The notes beneath the pieces are model-generated. The model made no database searches. It saw only the letters and a list, made by a program, of their open reading frames with translations, and had not been told where the DNA came from. From Halopseudomonas oceani (GTDB taxonomy: Bacteria; Pseudomonadota; Gammaproteobacteria; Pseudomonadales; Pseudomonadaceae), in the NCBI RefSeq assembly GCF_002903165.1, contig NZ_PPSK01000009.1, forward strand, positions 1 to 64,000: a stretch of DNA of 64,000 bases, given 5' to 3'. Every line of letters starts with the position of its first letter. The stretch's first letter is position 1. Below, one piece after another: positions 10,101 to 18,871 of the stretch. A program made the position numbers and the translations under genes.

Positions 10101-12029
10101 GTGATCGGCATTGGCGACATGGCCGGCGATGTCTTCGGCAATGGTCTGTTGCAGTCGCGCATGCTCAAACTGGTGGCTGCGTTCAACCACCAGCATATCT
10201 TTATCGATCCCGACCCTGACCCCGAGCGCAGCTACGCGGAGCGCGAGCGCCTGTTTGCCCTGCCGCGCTCGAGTTGGGCCGATTATGACGCCAGCCTGAT
10301 ATCCGAGGGGGGCGGCGTCTTTTCGCGCAGCCTCAAGCAGATCACCCTGACGCCGCAGATGCGCGCGCGCTTCGATATCAGCGCCGAGCGCTTGACGCCG
10401 ACCGAGCTGATCCATCAACTGTTGAAAGCACCGGTGGACCTGATCTGGAATGGCGGGATCGGCACCTACGTCAAAGGCAGCAGCGAAACCCATGCCGATG
10501 TGGGTGATAAAGCCAACGACGCGCTGAGGGTCAACGGTCGCGACCTGCGCTGCCGGATCGTAGGCGAGGGCGGCAACCTGGGGCTGACCCAGCTCGGGCG
10601 TATCGAGTACTGCCTCAACGGCGGTGCGCTCAACACAGACTTTATTGACAATGCCGGTGGCGTCGACTGCTCCGACCACGAGGTCAATATCAAGATTCTG
10701 CTCAACGAAGTGGTCGCCGCCCAGGACATGACGGCCAAGCAGCGCAATAAGCTGCTGGCCAGCATGACCGACGCGGTAGCCGAGCTGGTGCTCGGCAACA
10801 ACTACAAGCAGACCCAGGCCATCAGTCTGGCCCAGCGCCAGGCCGCCCAGACCATGGGCGAGTACCAACGCTTCATCAACTCAATGGAGAGCAGCGGCAA
10901 GCTCAACCGGGCGCTGGAGTTTTTGCCCGAGGACGACCAGCTTGCCGAGCGCAAGGCGACCGGCAAGGGGTTGACCCGGGCCGAGCTGTCGGTGCTGATC
11001 TCTTACTCGAAGGCTGATCTCAAAGAGGCGCTGGTAGCCTCTGATGTGCCGGAAGACTCTTACCTGGCTCGGGAGCTGGAGACCGCTTTCCCGGCGGTAC
11101 TGCTCAAATCCTGGAGTGATGCACTGGGTCGCCACCGGCTGCGGCGCGAAATTGTCGCGACTCAACTGGCGAACAATCTGGTCAACCACATGGGCATTAC
11201 CTTCCTGCGACGACTGGAACAGTCCACCGGCGCTGCGGTCAGTGATGTCGCACGGGCCTGGGTTGTCGCACGGGATGTTTTCCACCTGCAGGAGCACTTC
11301 GCCGGCATAGAGGCACTCGATCATCAGGTCTCGGCCGAGGTCCAGCTGGAGTTGATGGAAGAACTCATGCGGCTTGGCCGCCGCGCCAGCCGGTGGTTCA
11401 TTCGCAACCGTCGCAGCGAGCTGCTGCCGGAGCGTGAGGTCGCCCACTTCGCGCCGTGCGTGCGGACGCTGGCCGAGCGCTTTGACCAGTTGCTGGAAGG
11501 GGATGTGCGGCACCTGTGGGATGAGCGCTATCAGCATTACGTTGACGAAGGTGTACCGGAGGCCATTGCGCGGGTGGTGGCCGGAACTGGACATGCCTAC
11601 ACGCTGCTGGGGATCGTTGAAGCGGCCGATGCAACCGGGCAGAATGCCGAGCGCGTGGCGCAAGTGTTCTTCGCACTCGGCAGTCATCTGCAGCTGCCCT
11701 GGTTCGGTCAGCAGGTGACCGGGCTGCAGGTCGACAACCATTGGCAGGCATTGGCACGGGAAAGTTACCGCGATGATCTTGACTGGCAGGCACGCAGCAT
11801 CACTGTTACGGCGCTGCAGGGCGGTGATGAGGCAACGCCGGTCGATGAACTGGTTGCTGACTGGGTGCAGCGCAATCAGGCGATGGTGTTGCGCTGGCAG
11901 ACCATGCTGGGTGAGCTGAAGAGTGCTGGCGCCGGTGATTACCCCATGGTGGCGGTAGCGATGCGTGAGCTGCTGGATTTGGCTCAGCACGCCCGTCTGG
12001 TTGTTCAGGACGATGCATGCAGCAGTTGA
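7158..12029 (+). CDS. gdhB: NAD-specific glutamate dehydrogenase, large 180-kDa type
   Basis: A 1623-residue enzyme that oxidises L-glutamate with NAD+ to 2-oxoglutarate and ammonium, feeding arginine and glutamate carbon into the TCA cycle. The length matches the large GDH class of Pseudomonas. The N-terminal half carries regulatory ACT-like segments. The catalytic core is near residues 790-1220 and includes R-G-G-L-R-W-S-D-R and the P-V-G-A-K-G-G-F segment. I chose the ATG at 7158 because GGAG lies about 10 bases upstream and the length then fits; the frame is open back to 7077. In the family, activity is allosterically controlled and induced by arginine. Confidence 0.95.
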   Translation: MALIMASSKQAFIESLTERLQALVTKADRDAIGLFCSNFFGIASHAELASRQDNDLLGCTLSAWRFLQTLPGGEVKLRVFNPDTQQHGWQSTHTVVEVVHRDLPFLVDSVRMELGRRGYAIHNLYNSIMTVERREDGKLVQLLANGAGKKEARAESVMYIEIDRATTSADLRALQDSLLEALSNVRATVHDFPAMRARVVELIAMLGSRRKHYFAREERTEAVAFLEWLLDDHFTFLGYECFSINEGLPEQRLGLRSGASLGALALNPRDESVDGLPEQVIGYLQAPLLLSFAKASQLSRVHRPAYPDYVSVREVDLDGNVVQEHRFMGLYTSRVYSALVDNIPHVRRKVAHVRSVSGFLPSSHLAKELEQVLQVLPRDDLFQMSVDELAETALNIVQMQERNQIRLFLRRGNYGRFYYALAFVPRDVYSTDIRLKIQAVLLERLQATESEFWTYFSESILARTQFILRVDPTKTPDIDPVKIEQEVVRACRNWQDEFRDRLLESLGEARATDVLAHLGDGFPAGYSDRFTAATGVVDLQTLLELTPEAPLAMSFYQPLAQTQGVLHCKLYHLNESLPLSDVIPVLENLGLRVLGEFPFRIAQADGTTFWIHDFEFTFVGGATLDIQEANELFRDAFKAVWSGQAENDGFNRLVLLSGLPWRDVALLRAYARYLKQIRLGFELPYIASTLVAHADIARELVRLFRTRFYLARKLSAEDLGDMQQKLEKAILGALDEVAVLNEDRILRRYLDLIKATLRTNFFQPDAAGQSKDYVSLKFDPSAIPELPLPRPMFEIFVYSPRVEGVHLRGGKVARGGLRWSDREEDYRTEVLGLVKAQQVKNAVIVPVGAKGGFVPRRLPLGGSRDEVQQEAIACYRLFIQGLLDITDNLADGNVVPPANVVRHDADDPYLVVAADKGTATFSDIANEIAAGYGFWLGDAFASGGSAGYDHKKMGITARGAWVSVQRHFRELGINVQTDPVSVIGIGDMAGDVFGNGLLQSRMLKLVAAFNHQHIFIDPDPDPERSYAERERLFALPRSSWADYDASLISEGGGVFSRSLKQITLTPQMRARFDISAERLTPTELIHQLLKAPVDLIWNGGIGTYVKGSSETHADVGDKANDALRVNGRDLRCRIVGEGGNLGLTQLGRIEYCLNGGALNTDFIDNAGGVDCSDHEVNIKILLNEVVAAQDMTAKQRNKLLASMTDAVAELVLGNNYKQTQAISLAQRQAAQTMGEYQRFINSMESSGKLNRALEFLPEDDQLAERKATGKGLTRAELSVLISYSKADLKEALVASDVPEDSYLARELETAFPAVLLKSWSDALGRHRLRREIVATQLANNLVNHMGITFLRRLEQSTGAAVSDVARAWVVARDVFHLQEHFAGIEALDHQVSAEVQLELMEELMRLGRRASRWFIRNRRSELLPEREVAHFAPCVRTLAERFDQLLEGDVRHLWDERYQHYVDEGVPEAIARVVAGTGHAYTLLGIVEAADATGQNAERVAQVFFALGSHLQLPWFGQQVTGLQVDNHWQALARESYRDDLDWQARSITVTALQGGDEATPVDELVADWVQRNQAMVLRWQTMLGELKSAGAGDYPMVAVAMRELLDLAQHARLVVQDDACSS

Positions 12030-12241
12030 TCATAGATCTGGCGTTACCCGCCGAGCGCTACCTGGCCTGGTATCAGGGGCGCGCCGAGCGGGTCATGATG
12101 TACAGCCGTGATGGCCGGCGTGTCAGTTTGCCGGCCCATCATTTGCGGCCTTTTCTGACCCATCAGGGTGTGTACGGCAGCTTTCTCATGCAATTCACCG
12201 ATGACGGCCAACTGCTTAAACTGGAGCGGCTGGCGGGCTGA
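12017..12241 (+). CDS. DUF2835-like small protein
   Basis: A 74-residue protein beginning inside the last codons of gdhB (13-base overlap, different frame). It contains the R-x-V-x-x-x-S-x-D-G-R-x-V-S-L-P-A-x-x-L-R-P-F pattern and a G-V-x-G-x-F element that I associate with DUF2835 (assigned from memory). It is probably cytosolic; no signal or membrane segment is seen. The overlap suggests translational coupling to gdhB. Function unknown. Confidence 0.7.
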   Translation: MQQLIIDLALPAERYLAWYQGRAERVMMYSRDGRRVSLPAHHLRPFLTHQGVYGSFLMQFTDDGQLLKLERLAG

Positions 12242-12300
12242 GCGCAGGCGCTCGATTCAGGTATACTCTGCAACCTGATTTTCTGCCCCGGATACCCGCC

Positions 12301-13323
12301 ATGTACGAACTGCTTCGCTCGCTGATGTTCCGCCTGCCCGCGGAAACTTCCCACGACCTTGCACTGGACATGATCGGCGCTGCCGGGCGGTTGCGGCTGG
12401 CCGACAAGCTGGTGCGCCCGGTGCCGACTCAGCCGGTTGAGGTGATGGGGCTGACCTTTGACAACCCGGTCGGGCTGGCTGCCGGACTGGACAAGAACGC
12501 GGTTGCTGTCGACGGGATGGCAGCGATGGGCTTCGGTTTTCTGGAAGTCGGCACCGTCACGCCGCGCCCACAACCGGGTAACCCCAAGCCGCGCCTGTTC
12601 CGTCTGCCTGAGCAGTTGGCAATCATCAACCGCTTCGGTTTTAACAACGAGGGTGTTGATGCCATGCTTGAGCGGCTGTCGGGCGTGCGCTACAGCGGCG
12701 TGTTGGGCATCAATATCGGCAAGAACGCGGTCACTCCGGTCGAGAATGCGGTGGACGATTATCTCTACTGCCTGCGCAAGGTTTATGACCGGGCCAGCTA
12801 TGTCACCGTCAACCTGTCGTCACCGAATACCCCTGGTCTGCGTACCCTGCAATACGGTGAAACGCTCAAGGTGCTGCTTGGCCAGATCAAACAGTGCCAG
12901 ACGGCGCTGGCCGAGGAGCGTGGACGGTACGTGCCGATTGCTATCAAGATTGCGCCGGACATGAATGAAGAAGAAGTCGCGCTGGTCGGCGCGACGCTGC
13001 TGGAAGCGGGTATGGATGCGGTCATCGCGACTAATACAACGCTTGATCGCACCGCCGTCGCCGATTCGCCCTATGCCAGCGAGGCTGGTGGCCTTTCTGG
13101 TGCGCCGTTGACCGACATGTCGACTGAAGTGATTCGTCTGCTGGCCGCAGAATTGAAGGGGCAGATACCGATCATTGGGGTGGGCGGGATCTTCAGTGGT
13201 GCCGATGCGGCCGACAAGATCGCCGCTGGCGCGAGCCTGGTGCAGCTTTACAGCGGCTTCATCTATCGCGGGCCAGAACTGATCCGTGAATGCGCTGACG
13301 CGATTGCAGTGATGCCGCGCTGA
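12301..13323 (+). CDS. pyrD: Dihydroorotate dehydrogenase (quinone), class 2
   Basis: A 340-residue flavoprotein that oxidises dihydroorotate to orotate in pyrimidine synthesis and passes electrons to ubiquinone. The N-terminal amphipathic helix (residues 1-30) is the class 2 membrane-contact region. Class motifs are visible: G-L-A-A-G-L-D-K-N (FMN binding), the [11 protein letters not shown] active-site loop with the class 2 serine, the I-A-T-N-T-T element and the C-terminal G-V-G-G-I-F-S. The gene starts 59 bases after the DUF2835 gene. Confidence 0.97.
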   Translation: MYELLRSLMFRLPAETSHDLALDMIGAAGRLRLADKLVRPVPTQPVEVMGLTFDNPVGLAAGLDKNAVAVDGMAAMGFGFLEVGTVTPRPQPGNPKPRLFRLPEQLAIINRFGFNNEGVDAMLERLSGVRYSGVLGINIGKNAVTPVENAVDDYLYCLRKVYDRASYVTVNLSSPNTPGLRTLQYGETLKVLLGQIKQCQTALAEERGRYVPIAIKIAPDMNEEEVALVGATLLEAGMDAVIATNTTLDRTAVADSPYASEAGGLSGAPLTDMSTEVIRLLAAELKGQIPIIGVGGIFSGADAADKIAAGASLVQLYSGFIYRGPELIRECADAIAVMPR

Positions 13324-13331
13324 AAATGGAA

Positions 13332-13350
13332 GCCCCCGCAGAGCGGGGGC
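13332..13350. terminator. GC-rich hairpin between pyrD and rmf
   Basis: A perfect 8-bp stem with a 3-base loop (GCCCCCGC-AGA-GCGGGGGC). It lies 8 bases after the pyrD stop and also downstream of rmf on the other strand. The minus-strand side is followed by TTCCATTTTC, a weak U-rich tract, so it may serve rmf better than pyrD. A second, weaker inverted repeat (GGGCCT..AGGCCC) lies at about 13356-13372. Confidence 0.6.
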
Positions 13351-13421
13351 TGGGTGGGCCTTCATGAGGCCCGGCGCTGTGGGCGAGCGCCTTTGGGGAA
13401 AATGAAGAACGGCTTGAGAGT

Positions 13422-13637
13422 TTAGCCTACCGCGTGCATCTCATTGAGTCGGTGCACGCCGGAGATGCCGGTGAAGCCATCCCAACGGTCCGCGCGGCCT
13501 TCGCGCCAACCATTGATCCAATTCTGTCTGGTAGAGGGGTTGTTAAAAGGGCAGGTGTCCTGGGATTTGCCACTCACTCCGTGCTGGTAACCGCGTTGAA
13601 ATGCTCGTTCCATCGGATCACGCTTGAGTCTTCTCAT
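13422..13637 (-). CDS. rmf: Ribosome modulation factor
   Basis: A 71-residue basic protein matching Rmf, which pairs 70S ribosomes into inactive 100S dimers in stationary phase. The start is the ATG at 13637, giving M-R-R-L-K-R-D-P and then the R-A-F-Q-R-G-Y-Q-x-G-x-x-G-K-S core, C-P-F and W-x-x-G-W-R-E-G-R. A GAGGA ribosome-binding site lies upstream. The frame is open further upstream, but that extension lacks the family sequence. A small palindrome lies in the leader (13671-13688). Confidence 0.95.
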   Translation of the reverse strand: MRRLKRDPMERAFQRGYQHGVSGKSQDTCPFNNPSTRQNWINGWREGRADRWDGFTGISGVHRLNEMHAVG

Positions 13638-13670
13638 AGGGTAGCGTCCTCGTGTGGTATGACATTTTCT

Positions 13671-13688
13671 GAACGATCCGAATCGTTC
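13671..13688. repeat. Palindrome upstream of rmf
   Basis: Seven-base arms GAACGAT and ATCGTTC separated by CCGA, about 35 bases upstream of the rmf start codon. It could be an operator for growth-phase control or a leader hairpin. Both readings are inferences from position only. Confidence 0.4.
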
Positions 13689-13899
13689 CAAAGTAGCGCG
13701 TAATCGGTTGTTGACTACGCTGCAAGGAAGCCGGTCGGATAGGGTGTATTGGCCCGGCTTCGAATACTGTCACCGCTCAAGTCATACCCTGTTGTACCCT
13801 ATCGGCCGTCACCGCTACAAAGACCGATTTAGCATACCTGAGGCAGCTGGTTAGCTGTCACTGAAATATAAACGTCATCGTATTCCGGAAATCAACGAC

Positions 13900-16074
13900 A
13901 TGCGCGAGATCCTTGAATTTTTTGTTACCTGTCCGAAGGGAGTGGAGGGTCTGCTGCGAGATGAAGTGCTTGCCTTGGGCGCGGAGTCGGCCAAAGAAAC
14001 CGTTGCCGGCGTGTCGGCGCAGGGCGATATCGAGCTCGGATATCGCCTGTGTCTGTGGTCGCGCCTCGGTAACCGGGTACTGCTGGTCCTTAAGCGTTTT
14101 TTGGCCGGGACGGCCGAAGATTTGTATGCCGGGGTGCAGCTGATCGATTGGCGTGACCATCTGGCGCCGGATGGCACCCTGGCTATTGATTTCACCGGCT
14201 CGCTGGCGGGCGTGGACAACACCCACTTTGGCGCGCTGAAGGTCAAGGACGCGATTGTTGACCAACTGCGGCGCCCTGATGGTACCCGTCCGGGCGTGGA
14301 CAAGGTGCGGCCTGACCTGCGCATTAATGTGCACTGCCACCGCGGTGAGGTGCAGCTGGCGCTGGATCTGTCCGGCGCCAGCCTGCATCAGCGCGGCTAT
14401 CGCCTGCAGCAGGGGGCTGCGCCGCTCAAGGAAAACCTCGCAGCGGCCATTCTGATCCGTTCCGGCTGGCCGGCACTGGCTGAAGCCGGCGGTGCGCTGA
14501 CCGATCCGATGTGCGGGTCGGGTACCTTCCTGGTCGAGGCGGCGCTCATGGCTGCCGATGTGGCTCCCAACCTGCAGCGTGAGCACTGGGGCTTCAGCCG
14601 CTGGCAGCAGCACGTGCCTGTGCTCTGGCAAAAGGTGCTGACCGACGCCCGCGAGCGCGCCGAGCGTGGATTGGCGCGTCCGCCATTGTGGATCCGTGGC
14701 TATGAGGCTGATCCCCGCCTATTGCAGCCGGTTCGTAACAACATTCAGCGTGCCGGTGTGGGGGAGTGGGTCAAGGTGTTCCAGGGTGAGCTGGCGACCT
14801 TTGCTCCCAACCCGGATCGTGGGCAGAAAGGTCTTGTGGTCTGTAACCCGCCCTACGGTGAGCGCCTGGGCACGACCGCGAGTCTGGTGTATCTCTATCA
14901 GAAGCTGGGCGAAGTGCTGCGCCAGCAGTGTCAGGGCTGGCAGGCTGCGATCTTCACCGGCAATGTGGACCTGGGCAAACGCATGGGGATTCGCAGTCAC
15001 AAGCAATACAATCTGTTTAACGGCGCGCTGCCGTGCAAGCTGCTGTTGATGGATCTGCAGTCGGAACGCTTTGTCACCAAGGCGGCTGATGCGCCAGCGG
15101 GCGAGGCTGCAGCGGTTGAGGCGGCCCGACTCAGCGAGTCGGCGCAGATGTTTGCCAATCGGTTGAAAAAGAACCTCAAGAATCTGGGTAAATGGGCACG
15201 CCAGCAGGGTATTGAGTGTTATCGCGTTTACGATGCCGATATGCCAGAGTTTGCCGTTGCGGTTGATCTGTATGGTGACCGGGTGCATGTGCAGGAGTAT
15301 GCGCCGCCGCAGTCGATTGATGAAGACAAGGCGGAGGCGCGCCTGCAGGATGTCATGGCGGCGCTGCCGCAGGTGCTGGGTGTCCCGCCGGAGCATATTG
15401 CCCTGAAGCAGCGTCAGCGTCAGTCCGGCAAACAGCAGTATCAGCGAATGGCCCAACAGGGCGAGTTTTTCGAGGTGCACGAAGGTCAGGTACGTTTGCT
15501 AGTCAACCTGACCGACTATCTTGATACCGGGCTGTTCCTCGATCACCGGCCGATGCGTTTGCGCATCGCTGGCGAGGCCAAGGGCAAGCGTTTCCTTAAC
15601 CTGTTCTGCTACACCGCGACGGCGACCGTGCATGCAGCGGCCGCAGGCGCGCGCTCAACTACCAGCGTGGACCTATCCAATACCTACCTGGACTGGGCGC
15701 GGCGCAACCTGTCGCTTAACGGTCTGTCTGACCTGCACAAGCTGGTGCGTTCCGATGTGATGGCATGGCTGGAGCAGGCCGGGGATCAGCAGTTCGATCT
15801 GATCTTCATTGATCCGCCAACTTTCTCGAACTCGAAGAAGCTGGAAGGGGTGTTCGATGTGCAGCGCGACCACCCGCGACTGCTCGAGTTGGCGATGAAA
15901 CGGTTGGCGCCGGGCGGAGTGCTGTACTTTTCCAACAACTTCCGTCGTTTCCGCATGGATGAGTCGGTGGAGGCGCGGTATCTGGTGGAGGATATTTCAA
16001 CCCAGACGCTGGATCGTGATTTTCAGCGCAATGCGCGTATTCACCGGACCTGGAAGCTGAGTCACCGCCCCTGA
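13900..16074 (+). CDS. rlmL: Bifunctional 23S rRNA methyltransferase RlmKL
   Basis: A 724-residue fusion that makes m2G2445 (RlmL part) and m7G2069 (RlmK part) in 23S rRNA. The N-terminus carries a THUMP domain (about 45-155). The first Rossmann methyltransferase has D-P-M-C-G-S-G-T-F and the N-P-P-Y-G-E-R catalytic motif near residue 320. The C-terminal methyltransferase has L-N-L-F-C-Y-T and I-D-P-P-T-F-S-N-S near residue 640. Length is as expected for the E. coli-type fused enzyme. It is convergent with dacB, with a hairpin at the junction. Confidence 0.95.
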   Translation: MREILEFFVTCPKGVEGLLRDEVLALGAESAKETVAGVSAQGDIELGYRLCLWSRLGNRVLLVLKRFLAGTAEDLYAGVQLIDWRDHLAPDGTLAIDFTGSLAGVDNTHFGALKVKDAIVDQLRRPDGTRPGVDKVRPDLRINVHCHRGEVQLALDLSGASLHQRGYRLQQGAAPLKENLAAAILIRSGWPALAEAGGALTDPMCGSGTFLVEAALMAADVAPNLQREHWGFSRWQQHVPVLWQKVLTDARERAERGLARPPLWIRGYEADPRLLQPVRNNIQRAGVGEWVKVFQGELATFAPNPDRGQKGLVVCNPPYGERLGTTASLVYLYQKLGEVLRQQCQGWQAAIFTGNVDLGKRMGIRSHKQYNLFNGALPCKLLLMDLQSERFVTKAADAPAGEAAAVEAARLSESAQMFANRLKKNLKNLGKWARQQGIECYRVYDADMPEFAVAVDLYGDRVHVQEYAPPQSIDEDKAEARLQDVMAALPQVLGVPPEHIALKQRQRQSGKQQYQRMAQQGEFFEVHEGQVRLLVNLTDYLDTGLFLDHRPMRLRIAGEAKGKRFLNLFCYTATATVHAAAAGARSTTSVDLSNTYLDWARRNLSLNGLSDLHKLVRSDVMAWLEQAGDQQFDLIFIDPPTFSNSKKLEGVFDVQRDHPRLLELAMKRLAPGGVLYFSNNFRRFRMDESVEARYLVEDISTQTLDRDFQRNARIHRTWKLSHRP

Positions 16075-16087
16075 GGGCGGTGACTCA
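16058..16087. terminator. Hairpin spanning the rlmKL stop and abutting the dacB stop
   Basis: A perfect 13-bp stem (16058-16070 with 16075-16087) and a CTGA loop that holds the rlmKL stop codon. The distal arm ends immediately before the dacB stop codon. No T tract follows on either strand, so it may act as a 3' RNA-stability hairpin for both convergent transcripts rather than a standard intrinsic terminator. Confidence 0.6.
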
Positions 16088-17566
16088 TCAATGACCGCTG
16101 GCGCTGGCGATGTCTGTCGGTGCGCGGCGATAGACGTCTTGCAGCACCAGATCAAGCGCCTGTCCGCTACCGCCGGCAGCGGCATGGTTGACGATGGCGG
16201 CGACGGCCCAGCTTTGGCCGTTGGCGTCTCGGGTGATCCCGGCAATCGCCTTGACGTTGCGCAGTGAGCCCGTCTTGATGTGAGCCTGGCCGGCAACTGG
16301 CGTATTGCGCAGGCGACGACGCATGGTTCCGTCCATGGCCGCCAGCGGCATGGAGGCGATAAACTCGGCGCTGTACGGGCTTTGCCAGGCCTGAGCCAGC
16401 AGTTGTGCCATGTCGCGCGCGGTCAGGCGTTCCATACGGGATAGCCCCGATCCATTTTCCAGCACCAGCGTATTGGCGCGAATACCCTTATTGTTGAGCC
16501 ACTCGTCGATGACGCGGACGGCAGCTTTGTGATCGTCACGATCCGTGGCAATACGGTTTTCCCGGCCGATAGTGAGGAACAACTGTCGGGCCATGGTGTT
16601 GTTGCTCCACTTGTTGATATCCCGCACTACTTCAACCAGGTCCGGAGAGGTGCTGCGTGAGACCAGGCGGGCACTGCGCGGAGCCCGGCCAATCTGATTG
16701 TCGCCGCGAATAGTGCCGCCCATTTCCGCCCACAGCGTGCGCAGGGTGCTGGCGGTGTAAGTGGTCGCGGTCAGCGCGGTCAGGTAACGCTGCGCCATGC
16801 AGCCCTCATGCAGGTTACCTGTGAGGGTAACAACAGCTTCGTGGCCGCTGTCCTGAATGTTGTACTCAACGTCCGGCGCCGGGCAACTGCGAGTGGGGGC
16901 GGGCAGCAGGGCGATCTGGTTGACTACCTTGACTTCAGGCAGCGCCGGCTCGAGATTGATACGCACGCCACCTTCTTCAGCAAAGCTGCTCAGTACGAAC
17001 ACCTTGAGGTTGGTCAACAGCGGATCTGGTTCAACCAGAAACGGACGGTTCTGGTTGCCGCTGTCATCAATGAACGGCGGAATGTCGGCGGGGAAACGCA
17101 TGTCGGCCGGCTGCAGCACCAGGTTGCCATTGATATGGCGAATGCCTGCGGCCTTAAGGTCGCGCAGCATCAGCCACATGCGCTCGAGTGTCAGCTTGGG
17201 GTCGCCGCCGCTGCGGAAGATCAGGTCACCTTGCAGAGTGCCGTCAACAACGTCACCGTCAGCGAATAGATCGGTATTCCAGTGATAGGTCGGACCAAGG
17301 ATTTCCAGCGCAGCGTAGGTTGTCACCAGCTTCATAGTGGAAGCGGGGTTGACTGGCTGATCGGCGTTGACGAACTGGGCCATGCCCTGGTTTTCCAGCG
17401 GGATAACAGCCAGAGACAGTGCGTCGGCGGGAATCTTGGCAGCTTGCAGGGCGCTGTTGACGCGGCCTGGCAGGGTGCCGCTGTCTGCTGCCTGCAGCGG
17501 CAGGCTGGCCAGCAGGCTGATCGTCGGGACCAGACAGAGCAGGGTGCGTGCGAAAAGATTGGACAT
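16088..17566 (-). CDS. dacB: D-alanyl-D-alanine carboxypeptidase/endopeptidase (PBP4 type)
   Basis: A 492-residue periplasmic penicillin-binding protein of the PBP4/S13 family that trims or cuts peptidoglycan cross-links. It has an N-terminal signal peptide (about 1-27). The serine active site is S76-T-M-K79, the second motif is S-N-N (in W-S-N-N-T-M) and the third is K-T-G (in H-I-K-T-G-S-L). The insertion between the first two motifs, characteristic of class C PBPs, is present. Length is typical. Confidence 0.94.
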   Translation of the reverse strand: MSNLFARTLLCLVPTISLLASLPLQAADSGTLPGRVNSALQAAKIPADALSLAVIPLENQGMAQFVNADQPVNPASTMKLVTTYAALEILGPTYHWNTDLFADGDVVDGTLQGDLIFRSGGDPKLTLERMWLMLRDLKAAGIRHINGNLVLQPADMRFPADIPPFIDDSGNQNRPFLVEPDPLLTNLKVFVLSSFAEEGGVRINLEPALPEVKVVNQIALLPAPTRSCPAPDVEYNIQDSGHEAVVTLTGNLHEGCMAQRYLTALTATTYTASTLRTLWAEMGGTIRGDNQIGRAPRSARLVSRSTSPDLVEVVRDINKWSNNTMARQLFLTIGRENRIATDRDDHKAAVRVIDEWLNNKGIRANTLVLENGSGLSRMERLTARDMAQLLAQAWQSPYSAEFIASMPLAAMDGTMRRRLRNTPVAGQAHIKTGSLRNVKAIAGITRDANGQSWAVAAIVNHAAAGGSGQALDLVLQDVYRRAPTDIASASGH

Positions 17567-17687
17567 GGTATCCAGCTCCGTAGCCTTTGGATTGCTGACA
17601 GCAGAACCGCGTGTTCGTCAGTCCCCGTATTCTTGCATCATCACTTAAATAACGATTTGCGCCAAGGGGTTAAAGTAATTTGTTAGA

Positions 17688-18824
17688 TCAACGGTCACGA
17701 TTGCGTGGATCCAGCAGTACCCGCCACAGCACCCAGCTTAGTGGTAACAGCAACGCGCTGATGCCCAGCGAGAGCCAGAATCCGAGTGTGCGTAACCGAT
17801 AGGCCTCCGACAGTAACTCTGTTTCCGGCACCAGCACCGCCAGGTAGACGTCGGGTGTGCCCATGATGTCGATGCGCTGCTGCTGAATGACCCAGCGCTG
17901 CCCCTCCAGCGTCTTGATCGTCTGGCGTTCTCTGGTGTAACCGTCAAGAGCGAGGGTTGCCAGCAAGGTACTGCCGAGTTCGTTGAAGTGTCTTGGTTCC
18001 AGGTAGCTACTGCCCTGGGTGGTGTGCTGCAGACGATGGGGATCCTGATAGGCGACCACGACGCCGTCCGAGGTGTAGAGAACCAGCTCTGAAGAGGGAG
18101 TCATTCGCTGTTGGCGAAGGGTTTCCGAGAGGCGGTCAAGGGTGAGGTCGGCGCCGAACACGGCGATGCTCCCGCTGGCCCGGGCAAGGGTAGTGCCAAA
18201 TTCTCGGGTGGAGAAAAACAGATAGGGGGTGGTAATCATGCGCTGATCAGCCTTGCTGGCCGCAGCATACCAGGGGCGTTGACGCGGATCGTAGCCTTCG
18301 TCAGCTGCCAGGCGAGCCTCGACGATTTTCAGGTTCTCATCCAAAAACAGATAGCTGTTGTGCCGGTTGTCCTCTTCGTCGATATCGATGTGCCAGGCCA
18401 TCCAGCGTGCCCGCTGTGGCGCACTGAAACGCTGTTGGTTGATGCGGCTACCCAGTGGCCGCAGCATAAGGTAATCACCGTCGTGCCAGCCCGCATAGAC
18501 AGAGTTGAGTTGCGGGTTGTCGGTCAGAACCTGGGCGAGCATGGGCAGGTAGTCCATGCGCTGGGAGAGGCTGTCGGTATTGACCAGTTTACTGAGCGCG
18601 AGCAGGTTCAGCGCCTGCATCGGCGGATGGTAGACATTCTCCAGTTCTCGGGTGACCTGCTGCACGATGCGCTGGAAGATGGCGTTGCCATCGGCGTGCA
18701 TCAGACGATTGAGTTGCTGGTAGTGAAACAGACTGAGCGTGATACCGAGCAGCAGCAGCGGCAGCATGCCCAGCAAGGGTGCGAGAAGAAATCGCCCGGT
18801 GGCCGTCCGTTTCGTTTCAGGCAT
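17688..18824 (-). CDS. Cache-domain membrane protein without an output domain
   Basis: A 378-residue protein with an N-terminal membrane helix (about residues 12-33), a large periplasmic double-Cache-like sensor region (about 40-335, including the R-P-W-Y-x-A-A motif typical of dCache_1) and a second helix near 345-370. It ends about ten residues later, with no HAMP, GGDEF, HD-GYP, kinase or methyl-accepting domain. The 121 bases before dacB are too short to hold one. Start chosen at the second ATG (18824), just before the basic stretch; an ATG at 18842 is also possible. It probably senses a small molecule; its partner is unknown. Confidence 0.75.
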   Translation of the reverse strand: MPETKRTATGRFLLAPLLGMLPLLLLGITLSLFHYQQLNRLMHADGNAIFQRIVQQVTRELENVYHPPMQALNLLALSKLVNTDSLSQRMDYLPMLAQVLTDNPQLNSVYAGWHDGDYLMLRPLGSRINQQRFSAPQRARWMAWHIDIDEEDNRHNSYLFLDENLKIVEARLAADEGYDPRQRPWYAAASKADQRMITTPYLFFSTREFGTTLARASGSIAVFGADLTLDRLSETLRQQRMTPSSELVLYTSDGVVVAYQDPHRLQHTTQGSSYLEPRHFNELGSTLLATLALDGYTRERQTIKTLEGQRWVIQQQRIDIMGTPDVYLAVLVPETELLSEAYRLRTLGFWLSLGISALLLPLSWVLWRVLLDPRNRDR

Positions 18825-18871
18825 GCTAGTCCCTGGCTGCATTTCCGTTGCTATGGTGCAGCAAATATAGA

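Noticed and set aside
9606-11990. Long minus-strand open frames (420 and 369 codons) opposite gdhB
   Set aside because: They mirror the GC-biased codons of a well-supported gene and lack family motifs or start signals.
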